From contig NC_037651.1 in NCBI RefSeq assembly GCF_003254395.2, positions 10,157,001 through 10,221,000 of the forward strand: a DNA stretch of 64,000 bases, given 5' to 3'. This document shows, piece by piece, positions 25,645 through 38,400 of this stretch. The position numbers and the translations under genes were made by a program. The first letter of the stretch is position 1. Each line of letters begins with the position of its first letter. Below the pieces are notes generated by a model, which worked only from the letters and a program-made list of their open reading frames with translations, ran no database searches and had not been told where the DNA came from. Origin of the DNA: Apis mellifera (Eukaryota > Arthropoda > Insecta > Hymenoptera > Apidae).

Positions 25645-25771
25645 GAGCCCTAGTGCGTTCGTTAATATGCCCGGTGATCGTTTCGAACGAGCCAACCGAC
25701 CGACCGACCGACCAGTCAACCGACGGCCGGCCGACCAGCTAGCCAGCCCAGTGAGACAGTTCGACTGCGAC
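25645..25771 (+). ncRNA. Candidate noncoding first exon after CCAAT boxes
   Basis: This GC-rich segment follows the paired CCAAT boxes and ends in the donor TGCGAC|GTGAGTTAT at 25771/25772. It includes a tetranucleotide ACCG run at about 25694-25713 and CAGT/ACAGTT initiator-like words at about 25749 and 25757, so the start could lie anywhere from about 25640 to 25757. No start codon here opens a frame that I would trust as coding. The pairing of NF-Y-type sites with a good donor makes it one of the better promoter candidates in the GC-rich part, but no partner exon can be placed. Confidence 0.35.
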
Positions 25772-26445
25772 GTGAGTTATATTCGACGATGGCTCCCCTA
25801 TATTCCCCCAATCACCGCCTATTCTCCTTCATCGTTCGCGCTACCACCCATCGTCCTCCAACCTTGTTGCTAGACACCCAACTATCCCGCGCAATCGGAT
25901 CGCCAAATCTATTCCTCCATCCAGATTAATCCAAATTTTACCCCTCTCCCGATATACTCCTCCTCCTCCTCCTCGTTCCATCGCCAATTTCCAACACGAT
26001 AATCTTCGACAAATTTTCGATCAAATAGGCCGAAGATAGGTCATTCTTCCCATATCGAGCGTTACAGCTCTTGTCGTGTATATATATACATACGCGATAC
26101 ATCGATTATTTACGAGAGACTATTACATGGGTGAAATATACGGGCTCGTCTCTGAGGAGATTTCGATTTTTCCGCCGCTCTTTGTCCGAATCGATGGTCA
26201 CGCGTTAATTGTAAAACGTTATGATTATTTGGCAACGTATATATCCATACTAGCGACAGTTAATGGTCTTTGGGATTTACATTTATCGACCTTTTACCGG
26301 TATAGTCGGTGACGCGAGACTCGAAATTACGTAAACGCCAAGTTTCGTTTGGTTGGCTGCACAGCGTTCGACCTGTGATTTTCACCGACAATTTTGGATC
26401 ACACCCAATTCCACCATCTATAAATATAATTTCGCCTCCTCTCTC

Positions 26446-26449
<4 letters not shown>

Positions 26450-26487
<38 letters not shown>
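26450..26487. repeat. T homopolymer, 38 bases
   Basis: An uninterrupted run of T. No target-site duplication or element body was recognised next to it, so I do not assign it to a retroposon tail. Confidence 0.95.
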
Positions 26488-26490
<3 letters not shown>

Positions 26491-27189
26491 CCCATGAAAC
26501 ACGTCACCGTCGTGTCGTCCACCATTTTATCGATAAGTAAAATGTACACGTTACGATCCCTCCCTCCCTCCCTCTCTCTCTCTCTCAAGCGCAATCGTAT
26601 CATTCGATATTCTTAACCTAATTTAAAGGTTAATTAACCATTAATTTTTGATCTCTCGCGCACAATCTTGATTTCGAAACCGTACTCGCGTTTCCATATT
26701 ATTCCAATCCTCATCGCCGTCCACGTGGTGGACGTTTAATCTAAATGGCATTAGAGTCAAGCTGCAAGAATTAGTCAGGTGGATGGGAAATAACACGTTC
26801 ACGTCGTCTAATTGTTCGTAACGAAGCTACGTTATCCGAACGATCTGGATTATTTACGACCGCGGAAGTAATTGTGTCTTTGGTACAAAATCACGATTAA
26901 CGAAGCTAATGACCACCGATTCCCATCTACGATTCCCGAATACGGAAAGAGGGAAGGATATTTCAAGAAAAGAAAGAAAAAGAGAAAGAAAAAAAAATAA
27001 AAAAAATAAAAACAATTGTCTCGAACGATTCTCCCTTTTCGAATATCGATCGCTCTTTTCCTCGAATCGCGACTAATTCGGATGGGAAATTAGAGGCGCA
27101 AAAAAAGAAAAAACGTGATTCGAGTAAAGCGCGAAATAGGGTTGGTTACGACTAAGATCTCCCTCGTTACGACGGAAAATGATTATTCA

Positions 27190-27370
27190 CCCTCTTACGC
27201 TCCGCCCTGACACCGGTGCTCCGGTACGTGCCTGGTCTGACGTTGAACGAACGTTTCCACTTAAAGACGGGACCGGCTTTATCGTGCGTCCCGAATAGAA
27301 CGCTCGTCCGGCCCGGATTATCGCTCGATTCCTTAGACCTAATCCTGCCGTCTGCGTCGTTAGCCGGCCG
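27190..27370. other. CpG-dense island
   Basis: By eye this 180-base block is well over half G+C and is full of CCGG and ACCGG words, in contrast to the flanking AT-richer DNA. No exon or promoter motif is convincing. It may be a regulatory element. Confidence 0.4.
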
Positions 27371-27893
27371 TGAGGAAAATTAAATACGAGCCCTGGAACT
27401 GGAACGATTCTCGCTCTCTCGTATAAGCATAAAATCCTTGCGATATAAATCACGCGGAATATTTATGGGCGTGGGACGGGATAATTTTAGAAAAAAGAAA
27501 GAAAGAAAGAAAGAGAGAGAAAAAAAGAGAGCAAAGTCTGAAACTTTGTTTTGTCGGGGAGAAAAGGGAGGAAGGTGTTACGGAATATCCACGTACGACT
27601 GGAGCGAAGTCTCTTTGCAGTACAACGGAACTAGCCGGAAACTTTACTTTCCGACGGTCGGACGACAACGTAGGTAGATTCCGAGACTCATGGGATCTTC
27701 CCTTTATTATTTATTGCACGGTCTTGCCAGCGAACAATCGTCCGTCTTTCTCGTTCCACTTTCCTGACGTTTACTTATTCTATTTGCCTCTGAAACCATC
27801 CTTTTACCCGTGATAACGAAACTTTGGTAATTCCTTCATTCAACGTTTCCTACGTTTCCTTTACTAACGTGTATACTTTACAACGTCGTAAAA

Positions 27894-27902
27894 TTATATA
27901 TA

Positions 27903-27948
<46 letters not shown>
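27894..27948. repeat. TA dinucleotide microsatellite, 55 bases
   Basis: An almost pure TA run with one TT phase slip near 27909-27910. It is long enough to be polymorphic and to extrude a cruciform. Confidence 0.95.
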
Positions 27949-29900
27949 CTCGTTCCAGTTAGTTATATGATCGATGTAAGCGATGATAAGCCACCTGTTA
28001 GAAGATGTTGGGAAAACGAGGATACTTGGTTGGCAACCAAGAAAATTGGTCGTATGTGACAGTAATCTTAAACGCGGGGCAAGGCGATTGTTAGCAGCAT
28101 TGCGTGCTACTGTAATCTCATCCCCAACGATAAATAAATCTCGCTTCTCTATTCGCATCGTAGGCAAAAATATTTTTCTCGCTTATCTCTCTTACCTTCT
28201 TTTCTTCTTCTTCTTCTTTTCTTTCTTCTTATTTTTACCAACGAAATTTTAAAATATATTAAAAGCGTTCTTATATATAATACTCGTTTCCCGTTGTTTA
28301 ATCGTTGAAAGATGTACAAACATCTCTAGAATTTATGAAGTTCCTTTGATAGAAGAAAATGGCTGAAGCGTTCCTTGTTGAATATGTAACTAACATGAAG
28401 TATCTTCGTAATTATGGCTGACAAATGAAAGCATTCTCGTGAAGTGGTAACGGGCGTTGTCGGATTGCAAATACTTGCCTAGATGCTTTACGAGTTTCAA
28501 AACAATACGATGATAGACTGGCATGTTGGACAAGTGACGAGTGTGCATTTAAGGAGAATCTGAATAGAATCCGGAGGCTGCTTTTCTTACCTATAAACAC
28601 GTTCTCTGCTCGGATGAATGGATGATTAAACGTAAAAGAGCGAGAGTTTAATCGGTATTCCAACCAAACTATCTTCTATAATTACAACCGGCTAATTAAC
28701 TCGAATATCGAGACTTAAAGTTAAAACTGAAGATTTCTTCTTTTTTTTTTTTTAAGTCTACGTAAAATAGAAAAATAGAGATTATTAGAAACGAAAATCA
28801 AAAGATACTTTTCAAAATCTGATATCGTCTCTTTTCTCTCTTCTTTCGATAACTCGAGCGTTCAAAACATACGAATATTGCGCGATTATATTCGCTCGGG
28901 TTACAACAAAGTGTACCATATATACTTTTATCGTTTCGTCTCATTACCGGAACAACGAAAGAGATTGCATTTTGCTAACTAAACTGGAAATAAAGGTCCG
29001 AAAGAGGAGGAGAGAAAAGATAGGGAAAGAGAGAAGAAGAATTCGCCTGGAAAAGTTCCTCTATCTCTCTCTCTCTTTCTCTCTGTATCTCTCCTCTTTC
29101 CTCGTCCGACGACAAGACGGATAGAAGCCGTAGCAGCATTGGAAAACGTATACATCGGTGAAAAAGTTTTTGCCGGCTACTTTTTCCATTTTCAGATGAA
29201 TCTTTCGCACCATTTTCATCCAGAGTTGTTCCATTTTCTTCTTCGCGAAAGAATATTGTTGTTGAAATCTTACAAATTAATCGCCATTTTACATCGGGTA
29301 AAATGACAATCTGATTTATGGAGCAGTATGGGGGAAGAAATGCTGTTTGCAGATATGCAGGCTTGTCGAGGCTTGTTTCACAAGCGAATAAACCCCGATG
29401 CCGAAAGACAGAGAGCGCGTCTCTAAGAAAATCAGAGCGTTAATATGGATTAGCGGTCACGAGGGATGGCGCCCCTGTTGATCGTGGTTGCCTGCCGAAA
29501 ATCCCGTCAACTCTAAAGTCGACCCTCGTTTACCCGCCGACACGTTCGATCTTTCATTCTTAACGAGATCCACGATACCGATGTTATTACCATCACCGAT
29601 CGTTGTAAATTAATTCTATCAAAAATAAATCTATATAAAATGTGTAATTATTTGAATCAAGATATTGCAGATATCAATTTTTACGTTAATTTTTTACGCT
29701 TCGATATTTATTACGCAAACAAGGTGAATAATTGTGTTCTCCACGAAGCGAGATGAGTCTTGGTCTACCCGAATCAAGATTCGAGAATTACTTGAGTATG
29801 TAGCGTGCCGTTGGCAGTAGCGTGACTTCCGGCAGAGGCGCCGAGCCCCGGAAACCAATCGTACTCTCCGCCAGACCGAATCATCCGCACTTCTGCGGTC

Positions 29901-31133
29901 AAACGATTCCATAGTTATGCGTGTAATTTTCGTTACTATTTACTATTAGATAATTTTAGATAAGATCTCCCGTTTAAATATTAATACAGAAAAACGGTTG
30001 CTTGAAATAGTTAATTAATTTATTTTACAAACGATTCCATAGTTGTGCGTATAATTTTGTATTATTATTTACTATTAAATAATTTTACGAAATATAAGAT
30101 CTCCCGTTTGTTATTAATAGAGAAAATCAATTGCTTGAAATCGTTAATTAATTTATTTTACAAATGTTTCTATAGTTATGCGTAATTTTTGTTACTATTT
30201 ACTATTAGATAATTTTAGATAAGATCTCCCGTTTAAATATTAATACAGAAAATCGGTTGCTTGAAATAGTTAATTAATTTATTTTACAAACGATTCCATA
30301 GTTGCGCGTATAATTTTGTATTATTATTTACTATTAAATAATTTTACGAAATATAAGATCTCCCGTTTAAATATTAATAGAGAAAATCAATTGCTTGAAA
30401 TCGTTAATTAATTTATTTTACAAATGATTCCATAGTTATGCGTAATTTTTGTTATTATTTATTATTAGATAATTTTACGAGATATAAGATCTCCTGTTTA
30501 TTATTAATAGAGAAAATCAATTGCTTGAAATCGTTAATTAATTTATTTTACAGACGATTCCATAGTTATGCGTAATTTTTGTTATTATTTATTATTAGAT
30601 AATTTTACGGGATATAAGATCTCTCGTTTAAATATTAATAGAAAAAATCGGTTGCTTGAAATCGTTAATTAATTTATTTTACAAACGATTCCGTAGTTGT
30701 GCGTGTAATTTTCGTTACTATTTTATTAGATATTTATTATTTTATTTATTATTAGATAATTTTACGGGATATAAGATCTCTCGTTTAAATATTAATAGAG
30801 AAAATCGGTTGCTTGAAATCGTTAATTAATTAATTTTACAAACGATTCCGTAGTTATGCGTTGTTGTAATTTTCGTTACTATTTATTATTAGATAATTTT
30901 ACAGGATATAAGATCTCCTACTTAAATATTAATAGAGAAAATCGATTGCTGGAAATCGTTAATTAATTTATTTGGCCAAATTTTCCAAACGATTCCATAG
31001 TTATGGATTTTAGTAATTTTCGTTACTATTTATTATTAGATAATTTCACGGGATATATAAGATCTCCCGTTTAAATATTAATAAAGAAAATTGGTTGCTT
31101 GTATCGGTAATTAATTTGTTTGGCCAAGTTTCC
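29901..31133. repeat. Nine-copy tandem repeat with dimeric higher-order structure
   Basis: Nine head-to-tail units start at 29901, 30029, 30162, 30288, 30422, 30552, 30683, 30840 and 30987, with lengths of 128, 133, 126, 134, 130, 131, 157, 147 and about 147. Each unit carries an AACGATTCCATAG-like start, ATAAGATCTCCCGTTT in the middle and GTTAATTAATTTATTTTAC at the end. Units 1 and 3 share variants absent from 2 and 4, and units 2 and 4 share others, so units 1-4 are two copies of a roughly 260-bp dimer. Unit 7 has an internal insertion of about 25 bases. Units 8 and 9 share a TTTGGCCAA extension at their ends. The array begins directly after a CpG-rich block. It carries no open frame and resembles no transposon that I recognise. 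Confidence 0.92.
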
Positions 31134-33619
31134 GAACGATATTTTCGATGATATCCGAGATACGGGTGGATATTTTTTCTGAAAGCACGGCTAAATGTAA
31201 CGATGGATCGGAAAATTGTAACGGTAAACTGGTGAGAAACAAAAGGAGGAGATAAAGCGATATTTTTCTAGTTAGAAAAATAAAAATGGAGGCATAGAGG
31301 CGCGAAAGAAACAGAGGCGAAGATATCGAAATTCCGAGGGTGGATTATCGGCTTTGTTTGGCCGGGAGGTTGGCATCGAGTATCGATATTTGCAATTTCG
31401 CTAGAACCTAGGCTTCGACCTGATGCAAAAATCAATGAACCAATAACCGAGGTTGGTACTCGACTAGTTTCTACCTGTATATGTATAGATAGTGTCACGA
31501 ATGTATCTCCTTTTCTGTTTGCTCGTTAACCTCTATGCTTGAAAATCTCTTTCCAGACCAGCAACTTGGAAAGAGATAGTTATGAAGAAAAACTCGCTAT
31601 TGAAAATGTTTTTTCTCTCTCTCTTTTTCCTTTTTTTTTTCCCCCCTCGGATTTTTTCCAATAGGATAGGATCTCGCAATATCTTTCCAAGCGTGTCAAA
31701 TCCGACTAAAATTATTGATCAAAATTTAAATGGTGAAACCTGATATCGATTAAATATCTCGTTCCGTGTTTTGACTAGGTTTTGCACGGCGAAATCGAGT
31801 AATAACAAATCGATGATAAATCGATAAAATTGACGGATTCGAGAGGGAAGAAACGGACGAGGATACGAATCGATGATCATAGAGATGTAGTCGGTGTAAA
31901 AAAAAAAAAAAAAAGTAATATCACGGATGAGAAATATCGGTATTGTATTTGATCGCGATGTGTGCGAAATCCTTTTTTAAATAAAAAAAAATGTTTGTAC
32001 ACGAATTTAATTTAACGAAGGAACGACAAGTAGATGTAAAAAGTAAATTTAAACGGTATTATGGAATTAAAAAAAAAAAAAAAAAAAGAGAGAGAGAGAG
32101 AGAGAAATGAAACAAAACGGCGGAAATGATATTACGGGAACACAGGCTGGATTTCTGGCGCAACTAGTCGTCGAAAGGAACGGTGGACTCGTCATAAAGC
32201 GATAAGCATTTTTCCAGCAGACGAAGCACCGATAAAAGCGCGAGAAATTAAAATTCAAAGGATTCCACCGCTCGAGATCGTTTAAAATTTACCAAGTTTT
32301 GAGCTGATTTCAACTTTTAGGCGATGGATATCTTCACTTTTGAAGAAGATGGCGAGGAACGAATTCGAGGGAATAATGATTTCCGATTAAAACGCGAAGC
32401 TATAATCGAATCGAAATCGTTGAAATCGGATTATTTTCGAAAAAAGAAGAAAAAAGAAAAAAAAAGAATAGTAATACGTCTAACAAAAACATTGACGAGT
32501 AAAAAATTATACGCAAAGATTTCGACAAAAATTTTTCTGGAAAAATAATCAACCCCGTTATGCATAACTTTGTAGAATCTCTCCGGCCAGAAAATGAGAT
32601 GAAAAAAGTAAATAAAAAGTAACGCAAGATTGTCACGTGTTCCTTCGTGCGCTGGCTGTTTCTCGAGTCTGAAAACTGGCTGATGAACGTCTGCCTCGAA
32701 AAGACGCGTCGGTAAAGTTCTTCTTCGTCCACTGGTAAAAACTACTCGGCTCAACGTTCTCTCTCGATTTGCTTTCGCGTCCGAGAAACCAATTTTCCAC
32801 GAGCCGTCGTCGTTCCTGTCGTTCTTTTGCGGTGAAAGAAGACAGAGAATGGTATGGAAAAAAAGGCAACGAGTTGGTGTCTGAGTGGTAAGATGGAAAA
32901 TGAATGTTACGTCAAAAACCAAATGAAAAGCTTCCCTTCTCACAGGAAGGAAGAATAAATCTACGAAAAGTTCATTAACAACCATTGTTATTTACCGTGG
33001 CTTTAATAAAAATCGCTTGATTAAAAATATGAACCCGAACCCGTTAGAGATATTTAGAGAAAATTTTGAAAAAATTACAGGGAAAAGAAAGAGAAGAAAA
33101 CTTTAAATCGATATAAAAATTTTAAAGCGAAGAGGGGATCAGAGAAGTAAGATTTGACGAGAAAATAAAATTTGGAGAGACAAAAATTTCATTTAGCTAA
33201 GACATACAACGAGTCCGATCGATATCAATTTCCCTTCCGATATTTTAATTTCGTTTCGACAATAATATTATTTCTTAGTATCGATGGATTTTCATTTATA
33301 TAGCAACTGCTATATGCACATATAGAAAAAAATTCGATTACATAGAAATAGAATTTCTATATATATAGAAAGTTGAAAGTGAAAAGAGAGAGAGAGAGGT
33401 GGTTATAATTCGATCGATCTAGTATCGGAAAAAGTGCAATAAAAAATAATTCTGCACAATTGGTCGTATTAACCAGGCAGGTTTTTCGATACGAGTTAAC
33501 GTCGACGTTTCTCGGAACGCCGAGTCAATTGTCAATGGTTTCGTATCAGTTACCGCTTTACCTTCCTACGTGAAAAAAACGTGCATCTAGTAGTAATCGT
33601 TTAACAAGCGCAACATATA

Positions 33620-33651
<32 letters not shown>

Positions 33652-35400
33652 TTTAACGTTGTTCCACGAAATCATTCCTCGTGCTGGATTTACGTATTGT
33701 CGATACTTTGCTCGTGGTTCGCGCTACTCTTTTTTTCGTCGCCTCTTTCTCGTCGATGCATCCGCATCCCGTTTTCATTTCGGAATCCGATATCTGGTCG
33801 TTGCCCCGTTTTTCCATGGATTTCGACCGCGCCCAACCTTCTCATTTCTCGTCTCCTCCTTTCCCTCCCCGCTCTTCCCTTCCCCCCCTTTCCCCGCCCC
33901 GCGAATCCACCCCGCGCTATCGGTCTTTCCATGCAAATATGCCAAGCCTTTTTTTCAGACTTTTCGCTCGAACGGAGTCAGAAGCGCGAAGACGAAGAGG
34001 AGACGAGAGAGAGTGGAGAAAATTAAAGAGATGACGGCAATTAAACGTTTAATACGTTCGCCAATGTTCCGGTAATACGCATCTGGAACGCGTTGTTCAA
34101 AATGAACATCGAGATTGCCAATTTCGCTGTCGTCGTTTCCACGTCGATCGATGTAACGCGCGATATATGTATAAATATTGTAGAGAAAGGGAGGGAAAAA
34201 AAGGGATAAAGATAAAGGGGGAAGGAGATAAATTTTATCGATAAATGGAAGGAAGGAGGAGCGAAACGGTCGGATAAGTGATATTAACGAAAATGGAGGG
34301 AAAAACTGCGCTCTCGCCTTATCTAACGAAATTCGAAAAAAGTAGAGTGCCCTACCCACCATCCCCGCCCCTAGTAGCTACTTATCACCTAACTCAAGAA
34401 GAAGGGGAGGACAAAGAGGAGGGAAAGGACGGGGCCGCTTGGCACCGGAATTCCGCCGGAATTCGCAAAGAAATTCGCGCTCGCGGCCTCCTGCTGCTCG
34501 CTCGTTTGTCTCGAAACGGTGCGCTCGGACTAGCCATAAGGAGGGTCGTAATTCAGGCGACATTCCGCGTTAAGGGGTATCTTACCTTACCTCTAACTCT
34601 CTCTCTCTCTCTTTCTCTTTTCTCTCTCTGCGAACGCTTTGAAGCTAGTTTCATTTCTTTTTTTTTTTACCCTTCGATCTTCCTTCCCTCCTTTGATTCA
34701 CCGGAAGAAACAAGGGTGAAGGAAGGATCTTCCAATTATCGACGCGGATCCTCTCTGCAAATTACCGGAAACTTTGTCTTATTTGAAGTTTAATTGCGCC
34801 TGGACAAATCGAACAGCAAAACGGTAGTTATCGAGATAATTTTGTCGAAACGTTTTCGATAACTCTCTCCCGTTCGTGCTATTCGTCTCTCGTTGATAAA
34901 ACTTTCGTTTCCATGTTCAAAAATATATATACAAATTTCTACTTTTAAAACACAGAGTGAAACGTTTATTGGTGAAATATTTTACCGCGAAATAAAGCGA
35001 TGCGCGTTAACGAGCCCTTTGAATCGTTAAGCCAAATACGAGCGTTCCGTTAATTACCGTACCTACGGTAATGAGATAACTTTTTAATTTCAAGTTTTGG
35101 CTCTCGAAAACCGGCGATTCTCGAGGTTTAAAGGATCCACATCCACCCTCGATACAGAACGAAGAAGATAGTTTTAGATACAGTATGATGGTATCTCGGC
35201 GCGTTAGCGCGTTAAAGGGAAGAGGAGGAATTTCGTCGAATATTTCGTCTAAACTCCAAGTGTCGGAAGCCCGAAGCAAAGAAGTCGAGGAAGAGGAAGA
35301 GGAAGAGGAGGAAGAAGAACGACGAAAAGCCTAAAAGAAGATAAGCGCAAGAAAACGAAAGATCCGCGAAGGATAGGAGGGTACATAAGGTAAAAATTTA
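31134..35400. other. Noncoding stretch
   Basis: No gene is recognised. It contains A homopolymers near 31899-31914 and 32069-32087 (the second followed by a GA run), TA runs and small hairpins at 33295-33380 (for example TATAGCA-AC-TGCTATA), a TA microsatellite at 33628-33652 and a C/T-rich block at 33840-33910. Open frames at 33659-34075 occur in three phases at once and are not convincing. Confidence 0.5.
33628..33652. repeat. TA dinucleotide microsatellite
   Basis: A 25-base uninterrupted TA run preceded by a shorter one at about 33615-33624. Confidence 0.95.
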
Positions 35401-35407
35401 AGACTAT

Positions 35408-35445
35408 TGAGTCAGCCATATCTGCTGGCTTAACAATGCTGACAC
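35408..35445. promoter_or_regulatory. Inverted pair of MARE/TRE-like half sites
   Basis: TGAGTCAGC (35408-35416) and TGCTGACAC (35437-35445) are opposite-facing matches to the Maf/CNC recognition element (TGCTGAnTCAGCA family), giving an exact inverted repeat GTCAGC...GCTGAC at 35411-35416 and 35438-35443. A second nested inversion (AGCC...GGCT) lies between them. The block is compact and looks unlike its flanks. Function is inferred from motif similarity only. Confidence 0.35.
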
Positions 35446-38400
35446 AGGCATTTAGCCTCAGGCCCGAACGTATCTTTTCTCCGGTACGTGGAACTTGTCG
35501 GGGAAAAAGAAACGAAAAGCGCGGCACGAAGAAGAGAAGGTGGAGAATCGTGAACGAGCGGAAGGGTTTGGTGGGAAAACCGCCACAAGGAAAAATAAGA
35601 ATTTCAAATCTAATTTTCCAAGGCATATTTAATAGCGCAAAGAAGCAACCATCGACGCTGCGACTCTGCTTCTTTCGCGACCGTCATTTCATCCCCTCCC
35701 TTTATTATTTCATCAATCCTTCTTCTATCTAACAACCAGGAATCGAACAATCTTAGATTTAATTTAAACCGTATTCTCCATTCTTGTTATTCTTCCTTAT
35801 TGATTAGAGAAGGAATTCGATCGAAGGGGAAAGAAAAAAACTGGAACAGGAATACACGAGAAGAATTTTATCTTTTTTAAGAAAGAAATTCTCTTCAAAA
35901 CTTTTACTCGAGTTTTGGAATTTTCGTCGAATTCGATATCCGAGAGAGAGAGAGAGAGAGGAAAAAAAATCACGAGTAAAAAGGTGCGCGAAGCTGTCAC
36001 CTTTATCGTTCAAGCAGCGGTGGAGAAAAATCATAGCGATTTTCCTTCGGGAGATTCGTTACCCGGTCCAATTAGCCCCGATTCTCTGGCTCGAGACTTG
36101 AATCAATTTCGCGGAACAGTAGGTCACAGATGCCACCAATTACGTTCTGCCAATGGCCCGCCATCCTTTTCTATCTCTCTCTGTCGTGTTCAGGAAACAG
36201 GCTAAATGATTTTTCTCCTCCCAAGAGTCGGAACGGCGAGATCGGTCGACCGAAGGAAACCCATTTGACGACTTTACCCCAATAATTGTCGTGACGGCTT
36301 GCGAGTATTACGCTCAAGTACGCTCCACCGTTTTACTTTGCTTTTCTCTTCCTTCTCTTTTTTTCTTTATATATATATATATTAACTCTGGCAATAATCC
36401 GTCGATTTGACAAATCTGATACAACGTTAAGCGAGGGTTCTCTCGAAAATATCTACTGCGGAGGGAATCGAGGGTTCAAGTTCAAACGTCTCGCGGTTAA
36501 TCGAGCGTTATTTGTCGAAACAGACTAGACTTTGTACATCGAGACAAAAGTTTCGTCATTAGTCTTCAAAGTCGCGCGACTAACAAACTTACACCCTTAT
36601 TCCTCGAACCTATTAATACAGGTATCACATCGGATGTTGGTTCTTCTTGTCATTAATTATACCACGCTCGACCAGTCCTCCTATCTCTTCCACTTCCCCT
36701 TGTTCTAAATTTGCAACAACGTATCATCGTATTTGAATAGAACGATCGCTATTACGACCATTCAAATTCGATCATTTTCGTTCTTTCTCGCGAAAATTCT
36801 CGGGAGAGATTTATCACGTTTGGATCACGTTTCGTTTTTTTCGAAAACCAGCGATCGAGAATATTGAATAACGATATATATACAAGAACGAACGATAAAT
36901 TATCCTGGCTATGCGCCATTATCAGGCGAGGTATATAAAATCGTTGGTTCGACGAATTTATATATCGTACGTGTATATATACCCTTGTTGGAACGATTAA
37001 TATCTGGTGTTAATTAAATAAGATCGTGGAAAATATTTCTAATCGTCGTCGACATTCCGACTTTCAGATGTTTGTCGCAAACTCCATTTCACTCTTTCGA
37101 GTTGCTTAAAGTTGAACGCGTTGTTCGCAATTTCCATTATATTTGTTTCGAAGTAACTTTTTCGTGGAAACTTTTAAGCGAAAATGTTTTCACCCTCTCT
37201 CCTTTCTTTCCTTCCTTCCTTCCTTCCCCGTTGACGTGTCCCGCTCGCATGCTATCGGATCTTTCGATCCGTCCTTGTTTCCTTATATCGCGCGGAAGTA
37301 GATTCCCAATCCCAAGAGTCGAAATTTTTAAGAATACTTGAAAACTCTCGGGACATATTTTACATCGTGACTAAAGACACGACGGATAAAGTTGCCATCC
37401 ATAGAACCGTTCCCTCGAATAAAACTCCCCCTCTTTTTTTCCCCCGCTTTCCTCCTCGAGAGCTAAAACTTCCAACGAACGGGTCCCAAGCATATTCCCT
37501 TGAAACCTCTGCTTACAACAACGAATCTGAAGTCGTGATAATTGCGATTAACCGTTGCGCTTCCTTTTTCGGCTTCGCGCCCATTCTTTTTTTCTCTCTT
37601 TACCGAAACATTCGTTTCAACACCGATACACGAGAGAAGGAAAGAAAAGCGAAAAGAACGAAAGAAAGGATACATCGAGCAATAAACCCTTTAAATAGTG
37701 ACATAAAGATAAGCTTTCCCTGGGGAGAAAAATGAAAAGTTTCTCGTCTATTTGGCGCAACGCGACTCCGAGTTAATCGTTCCCGCTTTGAATTGTTAAA
37801 CTTGAACTCGAAAAATATTCTTCCTATTTTCTCTAAGGGTGGAGAAGATCAAGCAGAGAAGTCTTCCCGCGCGTAAAATGGAAGAACGAGTAGGAAGATA
37901 AGTGGATGCAGAAATTTGCAAGTATAGGCATAGACGGATGCCTGCCACTTCAGCGTCTAAGCATTGATTTCAATCAATGGCGGGACATTACATTCCTTGG
38001 AAAAATCAAATCGCTTCATCGTTCGATTCCAACCTGGCCAAGTTTATTGTTCGAATCGAATTGTAACGCGCACAAGATTATCCTTCGAACCGCACGAAAA
38101 AAAGGAACGAAGGAAACATCGCTTTTGAATATAAAGCATCGTTCAAAAACGTGATACGAACAATTTAAGAGTCACGCGCGTTTCACGAGCTAAAAGCTGC
38201 TGACCCGTAAAAATCCAACACGTTTCGCTTGCACGCTGAAAGATTCGAAATCGAAATAAAAACGAGAAACTTTGATTTATCGCAACTTCTTCTTCTTCTT
38301 CTTCGAAAAATTTCCCTGCTTTTACGAATGCATTCGCGATTTATGATGCATTTTGTTTCGATGGAATATCGATCGAAATCTCGTCGGGAAATAAAAATTA

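Larger units (their letters stand above)
25772..29900. other. Noncoding stretch
   Basis: No gene is recognised. It holds a 38-base T homopolymer (26450-26487), a CCCT/CT run (26556-26586), a CpG-dense island (27190-27370) and a TA microsatellite (27894-27948). CpG-rich DNA at 29450-29520 and 29740-29890 leads directly into the tandem repeat. The Lys- or Phe-rich open frames here are products of the homopolymers. Confidence 0.5.

Noticed and set aside
26450..26487. Poly-A tail of a minus-strand retroposon
   Set aside because: No element body, target-site duplication or reverse-transcriptase remnant was recognised next to it.
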